Below, in pieces: positions 52,100 through 60,039 of a stretch of 64,000 bases of DNA. This DNA is from Gemmatimonas sp. GTDB taxonomy: Bacteria; Gemmatimonadota; Gemmatimonadetes; Gemmatimonadales; Gemmatimonadaceae. The notes below the pieces were generated by a model. It had not been told where the DNA came from. It was given only the letters and a program-made list of their open reading frames with translations, and did no database searches. Within the stretch, counting starts at the first letter, position 1. Every line of letters starts with the position of its first letter. Made by a program: the position numbers and the translations under genes. The stretch lies in the NCBI GenBank assembly GCA_023910675.1, contig JAAVWC010000001.1, forward strand, positions 1 through 64,000, written 5' to 3'.

Positions 52100-53677
52100 T
52101 CAGTGCGCGTGTGCCAGCACGCTGTCTCCTCGCATGGCGTCGAGATCGAGCTCATGCTCGAGCTCGCGCAACACTTCGTCGGAGATGGCGCCTTCATTGC
52201 GCAGTCGAATGAGCATGCGACGCTCTGCCTGTCGCATTCTCGCCCGGAGTGCGTGACGCGTTGATGCGCGCGCCGGATCACGGTGACTCTCCAGGCGATC
52301 CTGCAGTTCGGCGCGCAGCCACGACACATCATCGTCGTTGGCCCATCCTTCACGCGCGGCATCTTCCAGCGCGTCGGCCGCGCGACGCAGCGCCTCGATA
52401 CGCGCAAACCGCTCCTCCTGCTGGTGGTGCGTCTCCGCCGCGAACTTGAAGTACCGGATGATCGGCGCCAGCGTGCACCCCTGCACCACCAGCGTGAACA
52501 GAATCACGCTCATGGTGATGTACAGCAGATCCTGCCGATAGGGAAACGGCGAGCCGTCGGCGAGCGTGAGCGGCAGCGCGAACGCCGTCGCCAGCGACAC
52601 GATCCCGCGCATACTGGTCCACGCCACCAAGGCCACGGCCTTGGGACGTGGCACCGCCTCCACGCGCGCAATTTCCTTGCTGAGCAGACGCGGCGCCCAC
52701 GTAGCCACCGGCACCCACACGAGACGCACCACCACACACACGAGACTGATGATGAGCCCCGGCGCCAACAACGCCGGCAATTGGGCGAGTGTCGTCGCCT
52801 TGATCATGGCCGTGAACTGCATCCCCAGCAGCACGAAGATCATGGCGTTCAGCACGAACACCAGCAGATCCCACACGGCCTTCGATTGCACGCGAGAGCG
52901 TGGCCCGACCACCACCGAATAGTGCTGCCGCAAATACAACCCACCGGCAACGCAGGCGAGGACCGCCGACACATGGATTTGCTCGGCGAGAATCCACGCG
53001 GCATAGGGGCCGGCCAACGTGAGCAGAATCTCCGCCAATTCGTCCTTCGTACGCTTGAGCGCCCACACGAGCACCCAGCCAATGGCGAGCCCAAGCAGAA
53101 TCCCCACGCCCGCGTCGAGAAAGAAGCGAACAATCGACTCGCCAAGGCTGAATACGCCGGTAACCGCGGCGGCGACCGCCGAGCGGTAGAGCACCAGCGC
53201 CGACGCGTCGTTGACAAGGCTTTCGCCTTCGAGAATGACAATGACGCGCCGCGGCACCGGTAACCGTGACACCACCGCAGCAGCGGCGACGGCATCAGGA
53301 GGCGAAACAATCGCGCCGAGCGCGACGGCAACGGCCCACGGCATGCCCGGGAAGAGCGCACGCGAGACGAAGGCCACGCCAACCGTCGTGGCGATCACCA
53401 GCCCGATGGCCAGCAGCCCGATGGGACGCCGGTTGGCGGTGAACTCGCGCAGCGAGGTGAAGAACGCCGCCGCCCACAGAATGGGGGGCAGAAACACGAA
53501 GAAGACGAGATCGGGCTCGAGCGTGGGCATCGCCACACCCGGGATCGTTGCGACAACCAGACCGGCGATGACCTGCAGCACCGGTGCCGGCACCGGCAGA
53601 CGGCGTCCAAAGGCCGTGAGCGCCGCCACAATCGTGGCGAACGCCAGACCGACGAGAATAGGGGAATGTGATTCCAT
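52100..53677 (-). CDS. CPA1-family Na+/H+ antiporter
   Basis: 525 residues with about 12 hydrophobic helices. The functional core is VALGAIVSPPDAVAAAAVV and ILEGESLVNDASALVLY (ion-binding Asp in the SLVNDA segment), with WTSMRGIVSLATAFALPL later; these are CPA1/NhaP-type signatures. A C-terminal cytoplasmic helical tail of about 120 residues follows (QQEERFARIEALRRAADALED to ELEHELDLDAMRG), likely regulatory. The protein exchanges Na+ or K+ for H+ across the inner membrane. The start at 53677 is the first ATG before a hydrophobic helix. It is divergent from the Old Yellow Enzyme gene. Confidence 0.92.
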   Translation of the reverse strand: MESHSPILVGLAFATIVAALTAFGRRLPVPAPVLQVIAGLVVATIPGVAMPTLEPDLVFFVFLPPILWAAAFFTSLREFTANRRPIGLLAIGLVIATTVGVAFVSRALFPGMPWAVAVALGAIVSPPDAVAAAAVVSRLPVPRRVIVILEGESLVNDASALVLYRSAVAAAVTGVFSLGESIVRFFLDAGVGILLGLAIGWVLVWALKRTKDELAEILLTLAGPYAAWILAEQIHVSAVLACVAGGLYLRQHYSVVVGPRSRVQSKAVWDLLVFVLNAMIFVLLGMQFTAMIKATTLAQLPALLAPGLIISLVCVVVRLVWVPVATWAPRLLSKEIARVEAVPRPKAVALVAWTSMRGIVSLATAFALPLTLADGSPFPYRQDLLYITMSVILFTLVVQGCTLAPIIRYFKFAAETHHQQEERFARIEALRRAADALEDAAREGWANDDDVSWLRAELQDRLESHRDPARASTRHALRARMRQAERRMLIRLRNEGAISDEVLRELEHELDLDAMRGDSVLAHAH

Positions 53678-53787
53678 GGGCTCGCAGGGAAAGTCGCACG
53701 ACGCTGCCGGGTTCGCACCTGCCGCGGTCATATTTCGCGTATCCGCCAGTCGCTCGATGGCGTCACGAAACGATTCAGCCCGCACCT

Positions 53788-54855
53788 ATGTCCGCACTCT
53801 TTTCGCCACTCACGCTGCGCGACGTCACGTTCCGCAATCGCATTGGCGTTTCGCCCATGTGCCAGTACTCGGCCGTCGACGGTCTCGCGAACGACTGGCA
53901 CTTCGTGCACCTGGGTGGGTTCGCGAGCGGCGGTGCGGCGCTGGTGTTCACCGAGGCCACAGGGGTGCTTCCCGAGGGACGGATTTCCCCTGCCTGCCTC
54001 GGCATCTGGAGCGACGAGCAGGTGCCCATGCTGCGGCACATCACGCAGTTCGTCGAGGCGCGCGGCGCCGTGGCGGGTATTCAGCTCGCGCACGCGGGGC
54101 GAAAGGCGAGCACGAAGCGGCCGTGGGATGGCGGCGGCGCGGTGGCCATTGCTGACGGCGGCTGGGCGGTGAAGGGCCCGAGTGCCATCCCCTTTGCCGA
54201 CAACTATCCTCAGCCGGAAGCCATGTCGCTCGACGACATCGGCCACGTCATCACCGCTTTCGCGGATGGCGCACGCCGTGCGGTCGCGGCCGGCTTCAAG
54301 GTGGCGGAGCTGCATGCAGCGCATGGCTATCTGCTGCACCAGTTCCTGTCGCCGCTCGCCAACACGCGAACGGATGGCTACGGCGGGTCCTTCGACCATC
54401 GCATTCGTCTGCTGTGCGAGGTGGCGCAGGCCGTGCGCGCCGTGTGGCCCGACGGGTGGCCCCTCGTGGTGCGCATCTCGGCGACGGACTGGGCGGAGGG
54501 CGGATGGAACGTGGGCGAGTCGGTGCAGCTGTGCGCCCGATTGGCGACGCTTGGCGTGGACCTGATCGACGTGTCGTCTGGTGGGCTCGCGGCGCATCAG
54601 CAGATCACGATCGGCCCTGGCTATCAGGTACCGTTTGCGTCACGCATTCGCCGCGAGGCCAGCGTGCGCACGGCGGCCGTGGGCCTCATTACCGAAGCGC
54701 CGCAGGCCGAGGCGATTGTCGCCCGGGGCGACGCCGACATGGTGCTGCTGGCGCGAGAGCTGCTGCGCAATCCGCACTGGCCCCTTGAGGCTGCGCACGC
54801 GTTGGGCGAACCGGGACCGTGGCCCGATCAGTACGTGCGGGCGCGCAAGCGCTGA
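53788..54855 (+). CDS. Old Yellow Enzyme family NADH:flavin oxidoreductase (YqjM-like)
   Basis: 355 residues, FMN-binding TIM barrel. It has FRNRIGVSPMCQYSA with the Cys that tunes FMN in the thermophilic-like/YqjM class, GIQLAHAGRKAS, AELHAAHGYLLHQFLSPLANTRTDGYGG (substrate-binding His pair and active-site region), VRISATDW and a C-terminal DADMVLLARELLRNPHWP. Such enzymes reduce activated C=C bonds of enones, nitro compounds or unsaturated aldehydes with NAD(P)H in the cytoplasm. It is transcribed alone from a 110-bp divergent region. Confidence 0.93.
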   Translation: MSALFSPLTLRDVTFRNRIGVSPMCQYSAVDGLANDWHFVHLGGFASGGAALVFTEATGVLPEGRISPACLGIWSDEQVPMLRHITQFVEARGAVAGIQLAHAGRKASTKRPWDGGGAVAIADGGWAVKGPSAIPFADNYPQPEAMSLDDIGHVITAFADGARRAVAAGFKVAELHAAHGYLLHQFLSPLANTRTDGYGGSFDHRIRLLCEVAQAVRAVWPDGWPLVVRISATDWAEGGWNVGESVQLCARLATLGVDLIDVSSGGLAAHQQITIGPGYQVPFASRIRREASVRTAAVGLITEAPQAEAIVARGDADMVLLARELLRNPHWPLEAAHALGEPGPWPDQYVRARKR

Positions 54856-54874
54856 CGACGAGGAGGGTGGCGCG

Positions 54875-55450
54875 CTACACGCCACCCAACGCACAGACGT
54901 GCGCCCATTCGTCGGGCGTCACGGGGACGACCGAGAGGCGCCCCACTTTCACGAGCGCCATCTCGGCGAGGGCCGGGTCGTCTTTCACCTGTTGCAGCGG
55001 GACGGGCGTGCGGAACGCCTTCACCGCCTTCACGTCGACCATGTACCACGTGGGCATGTCGGGGTCGGACTTCGGGTCGAAGTAGTCGTGCGACGGATCC
55101 CATGAAGTGGGATCTGGATACCCTTCGCGCACGATTTCGCAGATGCCCACGATCGCCGACGGGTCGGCGTTGGAGTGGTAGTAGAAGGCCAGATCGCCCT
55201 TCTTCATGCCGTCGCGCATGAAGTTGCGGGCGCTGCTGTTGCGGACGCTGTCCCAGCAGGTGGTCTTCTTGGGCGCCTTTTCGAGATCCTCGTACGAGAA
55301 GACGTCGGGCTCCGACTTGATGAGCCAATAGCGGATTTCCCCGGCGGCGCGCGGCGCGAAGACATGCGCCCATGCCCCCTGCTCGTAGGGCATCGACTTG
55401 GGGGCCTTCTTGGCCGGCGTAGGCTCGCCGGCACGCTGTTTTGGAGTCAT
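54875..55450 (-). CDS. EVE-domain protein (thymocyte nuclear protein 1-like)
   Basis: 191 residues. After an N-terminal Lys/Pro/Ala-rich tail of about 40 residues, the EVE domain starts at RYWLIKSEPDVFSYEDLEK, continues with TCWDSVRNSSARNFMR, MKKGDLAFYYHSNADPSAIVGICEIVREGYPDPTSWDP and ends near LSVVPVTPDEW. EVE domains are PUA-like and bind modified bases; bacterial copies are sometimes linked to modification-dependent restriction. Here no defence gene adjoins it, so it is probably a housekeeping copy. The start at 55450 (MTPKQRAG) is preferred to longer, low-complexity leaders. Confidence 0.92.
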   Translation of the reverse strand: MTPKQRAGEPTPAKKAPKSMPYEQGAWAHVFAPRAAGEIRYWLIKSEPDVFSYEDLEKAPKKTTCWDSVRNSSARNFMRDGMKKGDLAFYYHSNADPSAIVGICEIVREGYPDPTSWDPSHDYFDPKSDPDMPTWYMVDVKAVKAFRTPVPLQQVKDDPALAEMALVKVGRLSVVPVTPDEWAHVCALGGV

Positions 55451-55555
55451 GGGAAGAAACCCGTGGGGGCGTGGCACAGTTTCCGGGTGAGCTTCAAGCA
55501 TAATCACCAGCGGCGGACCATAGCGCCCTCGCCGCCGCGCTGTAGTTTCGCGCCC

Positions 55556-55798
55556 ATGCACTCTTTCTCTCTTGCCACGCTGTCCGCGGCCGCCGTGGCC
55601 ATGTCGACGGCACCGGCCGCAGCTCAACGGCCCGCCGCCGCCCCGGACATTGCCGCCATCGCCGACCGGGTCTTTACGGCTTGGAACAACACCCATGGGC
55701 CCAGCTGCGCGGTGGGCGTGTCCCGCGGCGGCGTCATGAAGGAAATGCACTTCGGCGAGTCGCGCGTGTGGGACATCACCACGGTGCGTGTCCCATGA
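55556..55798 (+). pseudogene. N-terminal stub of a class C beta-lactamase/serine hydrolase-like gene
   Basis: 80 codons. MHSFSLATLSAAAVAMSTAPAAAQ is a clean signal peptide, followed by IAAIADRVFTAWNNTHGPSCAVGVSRGGVM, which looks like the first strand of the serine-hydrolase (class C beta-lactamase) fold (helix, then GCAVGV-type strand). The catalytic SxxK and all later motifs are missing: the frame ends after TTVRVP at a TGA that overlaps the next gene's ATG. It may be a deletion remnant that now supplies the upstream region of the SDR operon, or a genuine small secreted protein. Confidence 0.5.
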
Positions 55799-56571
55799 AT
55801 GCCTCCAGCACCCAAGAGGTCGTGCTCATCACGGGCGCGGCCACCGGGATTGGCGCGGCCTGTGCGCGTGCCTTTGCGCGCGCCAACTGGCGCGTCGCCA
55901 TCGCAACACTTGGTGCCACGATGGCCGACGCCGAACGCGTGAAAGCAGAGTGCGAAGCGATTGGGAGTGCGGCCATGGTGGTCGAGCTCGATGTCACCAA
56001 CGATGACAGCTGCCGCGCGGCGGCCAATGCGGTGGAAGCGCACTTTGGTCGGCTCGACGGACTCGTGAACTGTGCCGGCGTCACCCGCTTCATTCCGCAC
56101 ACCGATCTCGAAGCGCTCCCCTCCAGCGAATTCGGACGCACGAACGATGTGAACGTCCTCGGCACCTTTCAGATGATCCGTGCCTGCCGCGGTGCGCTCG
56201 AGCGCAGTGGCAGCGGCAGCATCGTGAACTATTCATCCATTGCCGGGCTGTCCGGTGTGGGATCGAGCGTAGCGTATGCCGCCAGTAAAGGCGCCGTGAT
56301 TTCGCTCACGTTGAGCATGGCGCGCGCGCTGGCCCCGCACATTCGCGTCAACGCGGTGGCGCCGGGCTACGTGGCCGGTGGACTTCCGAGCCGCGTGCTG
56401 GAACCCGAGGCGCTCGCGGCGGTCGAGGCCAAATATCTCGAAACACAACCTCTCAAGCGCTTGCTGCAGCCCGACGATATCGCCGCGCTCACCGTGTTTC
56501 TCGTCACGGGCCCGGTTGGCATTACCGGCGAGATCATTCGCATGGACAACGGGCTCCACCTGAACGGCTGA
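55795..56571 (+). CDS. Short-chain dehydrogenase/reductase (FabG-like)
   Basis: 258 residues, classical SDR. The cofactor motif is TGAATGIGAA, with LVNCAGVTRF (NAG position), VNYSSIAGLSG, and the catalytic YAASKGAV (Tyr and Lys), plus NAVAPGYVAGG after it. It would oxidise or reduce a secondary alcohol or ketone with NAD(P)(H). The ATG overlaps the stop of the serine-hydrolase stub (ATGA). It is the first intact gene of a three-gene plus-strand operon with a beta-hydroxyacid dehydrogenase and an IlvD-type dehydratase, suggesting a sugar-acid or hydroxyacid pathway. Confidence 0.9.
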   Translation: MNASSTQEVVLITGAATGIGAACARAFARANWRVAIATLGATMADAERVKAECEAIGSAAMVVELDVTNDDSCRAAANAVEAHFGRLDGLVNCAGVTRFIPHTDLEALPSSEFGRTNDVNVLGTFQMIRACRGALERSGSGSIVNYSSIAGLSGVGSSVAYAASKGAVISLTLSMARALAPHIRVNAVAPGYVAGGLPSRVLEPEALAAVEAKYLETQPLKRLLQPDDIAALTVFLVTGPVGITGEIIRMDNGLHLNG

Positions 56572-56585
56572 TCGCCGGGGTCGGT

Positions 56586-57497
56586 ATGCAGTCGCAACAA
56601 AAAACGGCGTCTTCGGCGGTACGCATTGGCTTCATCGGGACCGGCCTCATCGGCGCGCCCATGGTGGAGCGCCTGCTGGAGTGCGGGCGCGAGGTAACAG
56701 TGTGGAACCGCACGACGGCCAAGTGTGATGCGCTGGTCGCGGCCGGGGCCACGCTGGCCGAATCGCCGCAGCACCTGGCACGCGAGTGCGAACTGGTATG
56801 CCTCTGCCTCACCGACACCGCTGCAGTGCGCGACATGGTGTTTGGGAGCGGCGCATTAGTGCACGCGCTGCACGCCGCCTCTCTGGTGGTGGACCTTTCC
56901 AGCATTGCACCCGATGCCACGCGGGACATGGCCAGCGAGCTCACCACACGATGCGGCGCGCACTGGCTCGATGCGCCGGTGTCCGGTGGTGTGCCAGCCG
57001 CACGCGCGGGACGACTCATCGTCTTTGCCGGTGGTGACGCGGCAGATGTATCGCGCGCCGATCCGCTGTTCAGCGCACTCGCACAGCGCGTGACGCACAT
57101 GGGTGGTCAGGGGGCCGGTCAGCTGGCCAAGAGTTGCAACCAGCAGATTGTGGCCTGCAACCTCATGGTGATTGCGGAGATGCTCGCCTTTGCCGAGCGT
57201 GCAGGCATTGAGGCGCCGCGTCTGCCGGCCGCACTCGCGGGTGGTTTTGCCGATTCGTTGCCGCTGCAGATCTTCGGACCGCGCATGGCCGGGAACGTGG
57301 ATACGCCGCGACTGGGCGCGGTGGCCACCTTTCGCAAGGATATCGCGCAGGTGGTGCGGCTCGCCAACGACGTCGGGGCGCAGACCCCCGTTACCGCGGC
57401 CGCGCTCGCGCAATACGAAGCGGCCATGTCGCATGACGATATTGGCGGCGATGCCGACGCGTCGCGCCTTATTCGCTTGCTTCGGGAGCACGCATGA
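56586..57497 (+). CDS. Beta-hydroxyacid dehydrogenase (HIBADH/GarR family)
   Basis: 303 residues. The Rossmann motif is GFIGTGLIGAPM, then VWNRT, followed by DAPVSGGVPAARAG (substrate loop) and GQLAKSCNQ with the catalytic Lys. The C-terminal helical domain ends AQYEAAMSHDDIGGDADAS. The family oxidises 3-hydroxyisobutyrate or reduces tartronate semialdehyde and similar short beta-hydroxyacids with NAD(P). The gene starts 14 bp after the SDR and overlaps the dehydratase by 4 bp. Substrate is open; the dehydratase partner favours a sugar-acid or hydroxyacid route. Confidence 0.92.
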   Translation: MQSQQKTASSAVRIGFIGTGLIGAPMVERLLECGREVTVWNRTTAKCDALVAAGATLAESPQHLARECELVCLCLTDTAAVRDMVFGSGALVHALHAASLVVDLSSIAPDATRDMASELTTRCGAHWLDAPVSGGVPAARAGRLIVFAGGDAADVSRADPLFSALAQRVTHMGGQGAGQLAKSCNQQIVACNLMVIAEMLAFAERAGIEAPRLPAALAGGFADSLPLQIFGPRMAGNVDTPRLGAVATFRKDIAQVVRLANDVGAQTPVTAAALAQYEAAMSHDDIGGDADASRLIRLLREHA

Positions 57498-59179
57498 CGC
57501 GCGTGTTCCGCTCGAGTGCCATTTATCAGGGCACCATACGTACTACGACCCACGCCTTTCTGCAGGCGCTCGGCCAGGACGACGACGAAATCCGTCGTCC
57601 GCACATTGGCGTGTTTCACACGGGCGGTGAGATGAGCCCGTGCAACATGAACCTGCGCGATCAGGCGCAGCATGCAAAGACGGGCGTCTACGCACACGGC
57701 GGCATGCCGCACGAGTGCCCGGTAGTGTCGGTATCCGACGGGTTATCGGTGGCGCACCCCGGCATGCGTTATTCGCTGGTGTCCCGAGAGCTCATTGCCG
57801 ACAGTGTGGAGGCGAGCACCGAAGCGCACCAGTGGGATGGCATCTTTGCCATTGGCGGTTGTGACAAGAACCTGCCCGGGCTCATGATGGGGATGCTGCG
57901 ATGCAACGTGCCGTCGGTGTTCGTACACGGCGGCGCCGCCTTACCGGGGCATTGGCAGGGGCGCGACACGAACATCGCCGAGACGTATGAAACCATCGGC
58001 AAGGTGATTGCGGGGGAGGCCACGGAGGAGACGTTGCGCGACCTCTCGCATGCGTGTCTACCGACGGCCGGTGCGTGCGCGGGGCAGTTTACCGCCAACA
58101 CCATGGGCATGGTGTCCGAGGCGCTGGGGTTGGCGCCGGTGGGGTCGAGTATGGTGCCGGCGGTATACAGCGAGCGCGCCCCGCTGATGCGCCGCGCTGC
58201 CGCGGCCCTCATGCGCGCGGTCATGGACGACGCACCGCGTCCACGTGACATCGTCACGCGTGCCGCGCTCGAGAATGCGTGTGCGGTGGTATCGGCGACG
58301 GGCGGCTCGACCAACGCGGCACTGCATCTGCCGGCCCTCGCACACGAGGCGGGGATCCGGTTCACCTTGGCCGATGTCGCCGCGGTGTTTGCGCGCACGC
58401 CACTCATTGCCGACCTGCAGCCGGGCGGGCGCTATCTCGCGCGCGATCTGCACCACGCAGGCGGCGCCGGTGTGGTGCTCAAGGCGTTGCTCGAGGCGGG
58501 AGCGCTGCACGGCGACACGCTCACGTTCACGGGGCGCACGCTGGCGGAAGAGCTGCAGCAGGCGCCGGCACCGGACGGTCGCGTGGTGTTGCCGGTGTCG
58601 CAGGCCCGGTCACCAGACGGTGGCGTGACGGTCCTCACCGGCAATCTCTGTCCCGATGGCGCCCTGCTCAAAACGGCTGGGCTGGCGACGCTCGTGCATC
58701 GCGGACCGGCGCGCGTGTTCGAAAGCGAAGAAGCGGCGCAGGTGGCGGTCACGCAGCGCGATTATCGAGAAGGCGATGTGCTCGTCATTCGCAACGAAGG
58801 CCCGCGCGGTGGTCCGGGGATGCGCGAAATGCTGGGCATTACCGCACTGTTGTACGGCCAGGGAATGTGCGACAAAGTCGCGCTGCTCACCGACGGACGG
58901 TTCAGCGGCGCCACGCGCGGGTTGTGCATTGGTCACGCCGGTCCAGAAGCCGCCGATCGCGGCCCCATCGCACTGCTGCACGATGGCGACATCATTGCCA
59001 TCGATGCACGCCCGGAGGCGCGCCGGATTACGGTAGAACTGAGCGACGAAACGCTGGCCGCACGGTTGGCCGCGCTGCCGGTGCGTGCGTCGTCAGTGCG
59101 CGGCGGTGTACTCGAGAAGTACCGCGCGCTTGTGGGCGCGGCACATCTGGGTGCCGTCACGCATTCGGGACCGGTGTAG
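57494..59179 (+). CDS. IlvD/Edd-family dehydratase
   Basis: 561 residues, near the size of dihydroxyacid dehydratases. The three putative Fe-S ligand cysteines are all present: Cys50 (MSPCNMN), Cys123 (GGCDKNLPG) and Cys195 (TAGACAGQFTANT). The C-terminal half has LTDGRFSGATRGLCIGH, a conserved active-site segment, and GPRGGPGMREML. The enzyme removes water from a 2,3-dihydroxyacid, as in branched-chain amino-acid synthesis or sugar-acid catabolism. Its genomic partners (SDR, HIBADH-type) are not ilv genes, so a sugar-acid or specialised substrate is more likely than housekeeping IlvD. Confidence 0.92.
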   Translation: MTRVFRSSAIYQGTIRTTTHAFLQALGQDDDEIRRPHIGVFHTGGEMSPCNMNLRDQAQHAKTGVYAHGGMPHECPVVSVSDGLSVAHPGMRYSLVSRELIADSVEASTEAHQWDGIFAIGGCDKNLPGLMMGMLRCNVPSVFVHGGAALPGHWQGRDTNIAETYETIGKVIAGEATEETLRDLSHACLPTAGACAGQFTANTMGMVSEALGLAPVGSSMVPAVYSERAPLMRRAAAALMRAVMDDAPRPRDIVTRAALENACAVVSATGGSTNAALHLPALAHEAGIRFTLADVAAVFARTPLIADLQPGGRYLARDLHHAGGAGVVLKALLEAGALHGDTLTFTGRTLAEELQQAPAPDGRVVLPVSQARSPDGGVTVLTGNLCPDGALLKTAGLATLVHRGPARVFESEEAAQVAVTQRDYREGDVLVIRNEGPRGGPGMREMLGITALLYGQGMCDKVALLTDGRFSGATRGLCIGHAGPEAADRGPIALLHDGDIIAIDARPEARRITVELSDETLAARLAALPVRASSVRGGVLEKYRALVGAAHLGAVTHSGPV

Positions 59180-59665
59180 TTACTCGCGCGGTGCGGCCGG
59201 CATGGCGGGCATGCACATCACGTACACGTGATAGCGCTGCTCACCGGCCTGCAATGCGCGCGTTTCGCCCGCTTTGTCTTCGGCCTCGGTCATGAGCATG
59301 GCCGGCCCGTACACGTTGAACAGACAATCCACGTTGCCTTGGCGGAAGCGCAGCGACGCTTCGTTGGGCGCATCGCGCGGGTCGGGGGTGCGCGTCCATC
59401 CCACCGCGCGAATGCGCTCGTAGAAGGCCACCGCTTCCGGCTGGACGCCACGCGCTGTGCCACCGGCTGCGGTGATCTTGCACCCCGGCACCTTCTTCTG
59501 CGTGCGCCAATCGTCGATCGTGTCGGGCTCGACGATGGCAGCCATGCTGCGATCGGTGCGCAAAAACGTGGCAGCCGCGGTGCATAGCGGGTGGCCGGGC
59601 TGGGTCGACGGGTGCGGCGGCGTTGACAACGTCGACGCGAGCGCGAGAAGCAAGAGAAAACGCAT
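59180..59665 (-). CDS. Secreted hypothetical protein
   Basis: 161 residues with a signal peptide (MRFLLLLALASTLS). The mature protein has four Cys (PLCTAA, VPGCKI, VDCLFNVYG, YVMCMPAM), probably two disulphides, in a small alpha/beta fold. There is no recognised family. It abuts the end of the dehydratase gene (adjacent bases, convergent). Upstream is the family B palindrome, so its promoter must lie in or beyond that element. Confidence 0.68.
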   Translation of the reverse strand: MRFLLLLALASTLSTPPHPSTQPGHPLCTAAATFLRTDRSMAAIVEPDTIDDWRTQKKVPGCKITAAGGTARGVQPEAVAFYERIRAVGWTRTPDPRDAPNEASLRFRQGNVDCLFNVYGPAMLMTEAEDKAGETRALQAGEQRYHVYVMCMPAMPAAPRE

Positions 59666-59705
59666 GCCTGAACAGTGGAGAGGGGCGGGGCGGATGCCAA
59701 GCGTA

Positions 59706-59924
59706 TTGAACTACGGGCGGTTGGTCCGGCGGTCTACCGGCGACGAATCGAGCCCTCAGGGGAAAGAACGCAAGAGCACAGGGTAAAGCACGGTTCCATC
59801 CGCACGGAACTGCAGGTCCGTTTTTGGTGAACGGCACCGTGCCTTTTCCTTTGCCCTTGCGTTCTTTCCCCTGAGGGCTCGATTCGTCGCCGGTAGACCG
59901 CCGGACCAACTACCCGCAGTTCAA
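59706..59924. repeat. 219-bp near-palindromic element, family B
   Basis: The left arm begins TTGAACTACGGGCGG, then GGTCCGGCGGTCTACCGGCGACG, AATCGAGCCCTCAGGG and AAAGAACGCAAGAGCACAGGG; the right arm is the complement, ending GTAGACCGCCGGACC and GCAGTTCAA. The centre (AGCACGGTTCC to GGCACCGTGCC) is diverged. It is clearly homologous to 31620-31827: both share GAACTACGGG, GGTCCGGCGG, GACGAATCGA and CCCTCAGGG in the same order, with different inner stems. The surrounding 374-bp spacer (59666-60039) contains no gene; the rest of it holds a short TTCAACCGCAG direct repeat. Confidence 0.9.
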
Positions 59925-60039
59925 CCGCAGTTCAACCGCAGTCAACGCCGCCGCCACGCCCGCCCACCACAACGGGCACGCCCACAAACCCGGTGTAGAA
60001 CGGGCGAACCCCATGCCATCGTGCACCGTTCTGTGCGCG

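Noticed and set aside
54875..55450. EVE protein as part of a defence island
   Set aside because: EVE domains can accompany modification-dependent restriction, but the neighbours here are metabolic genes, so there is no contextual support.
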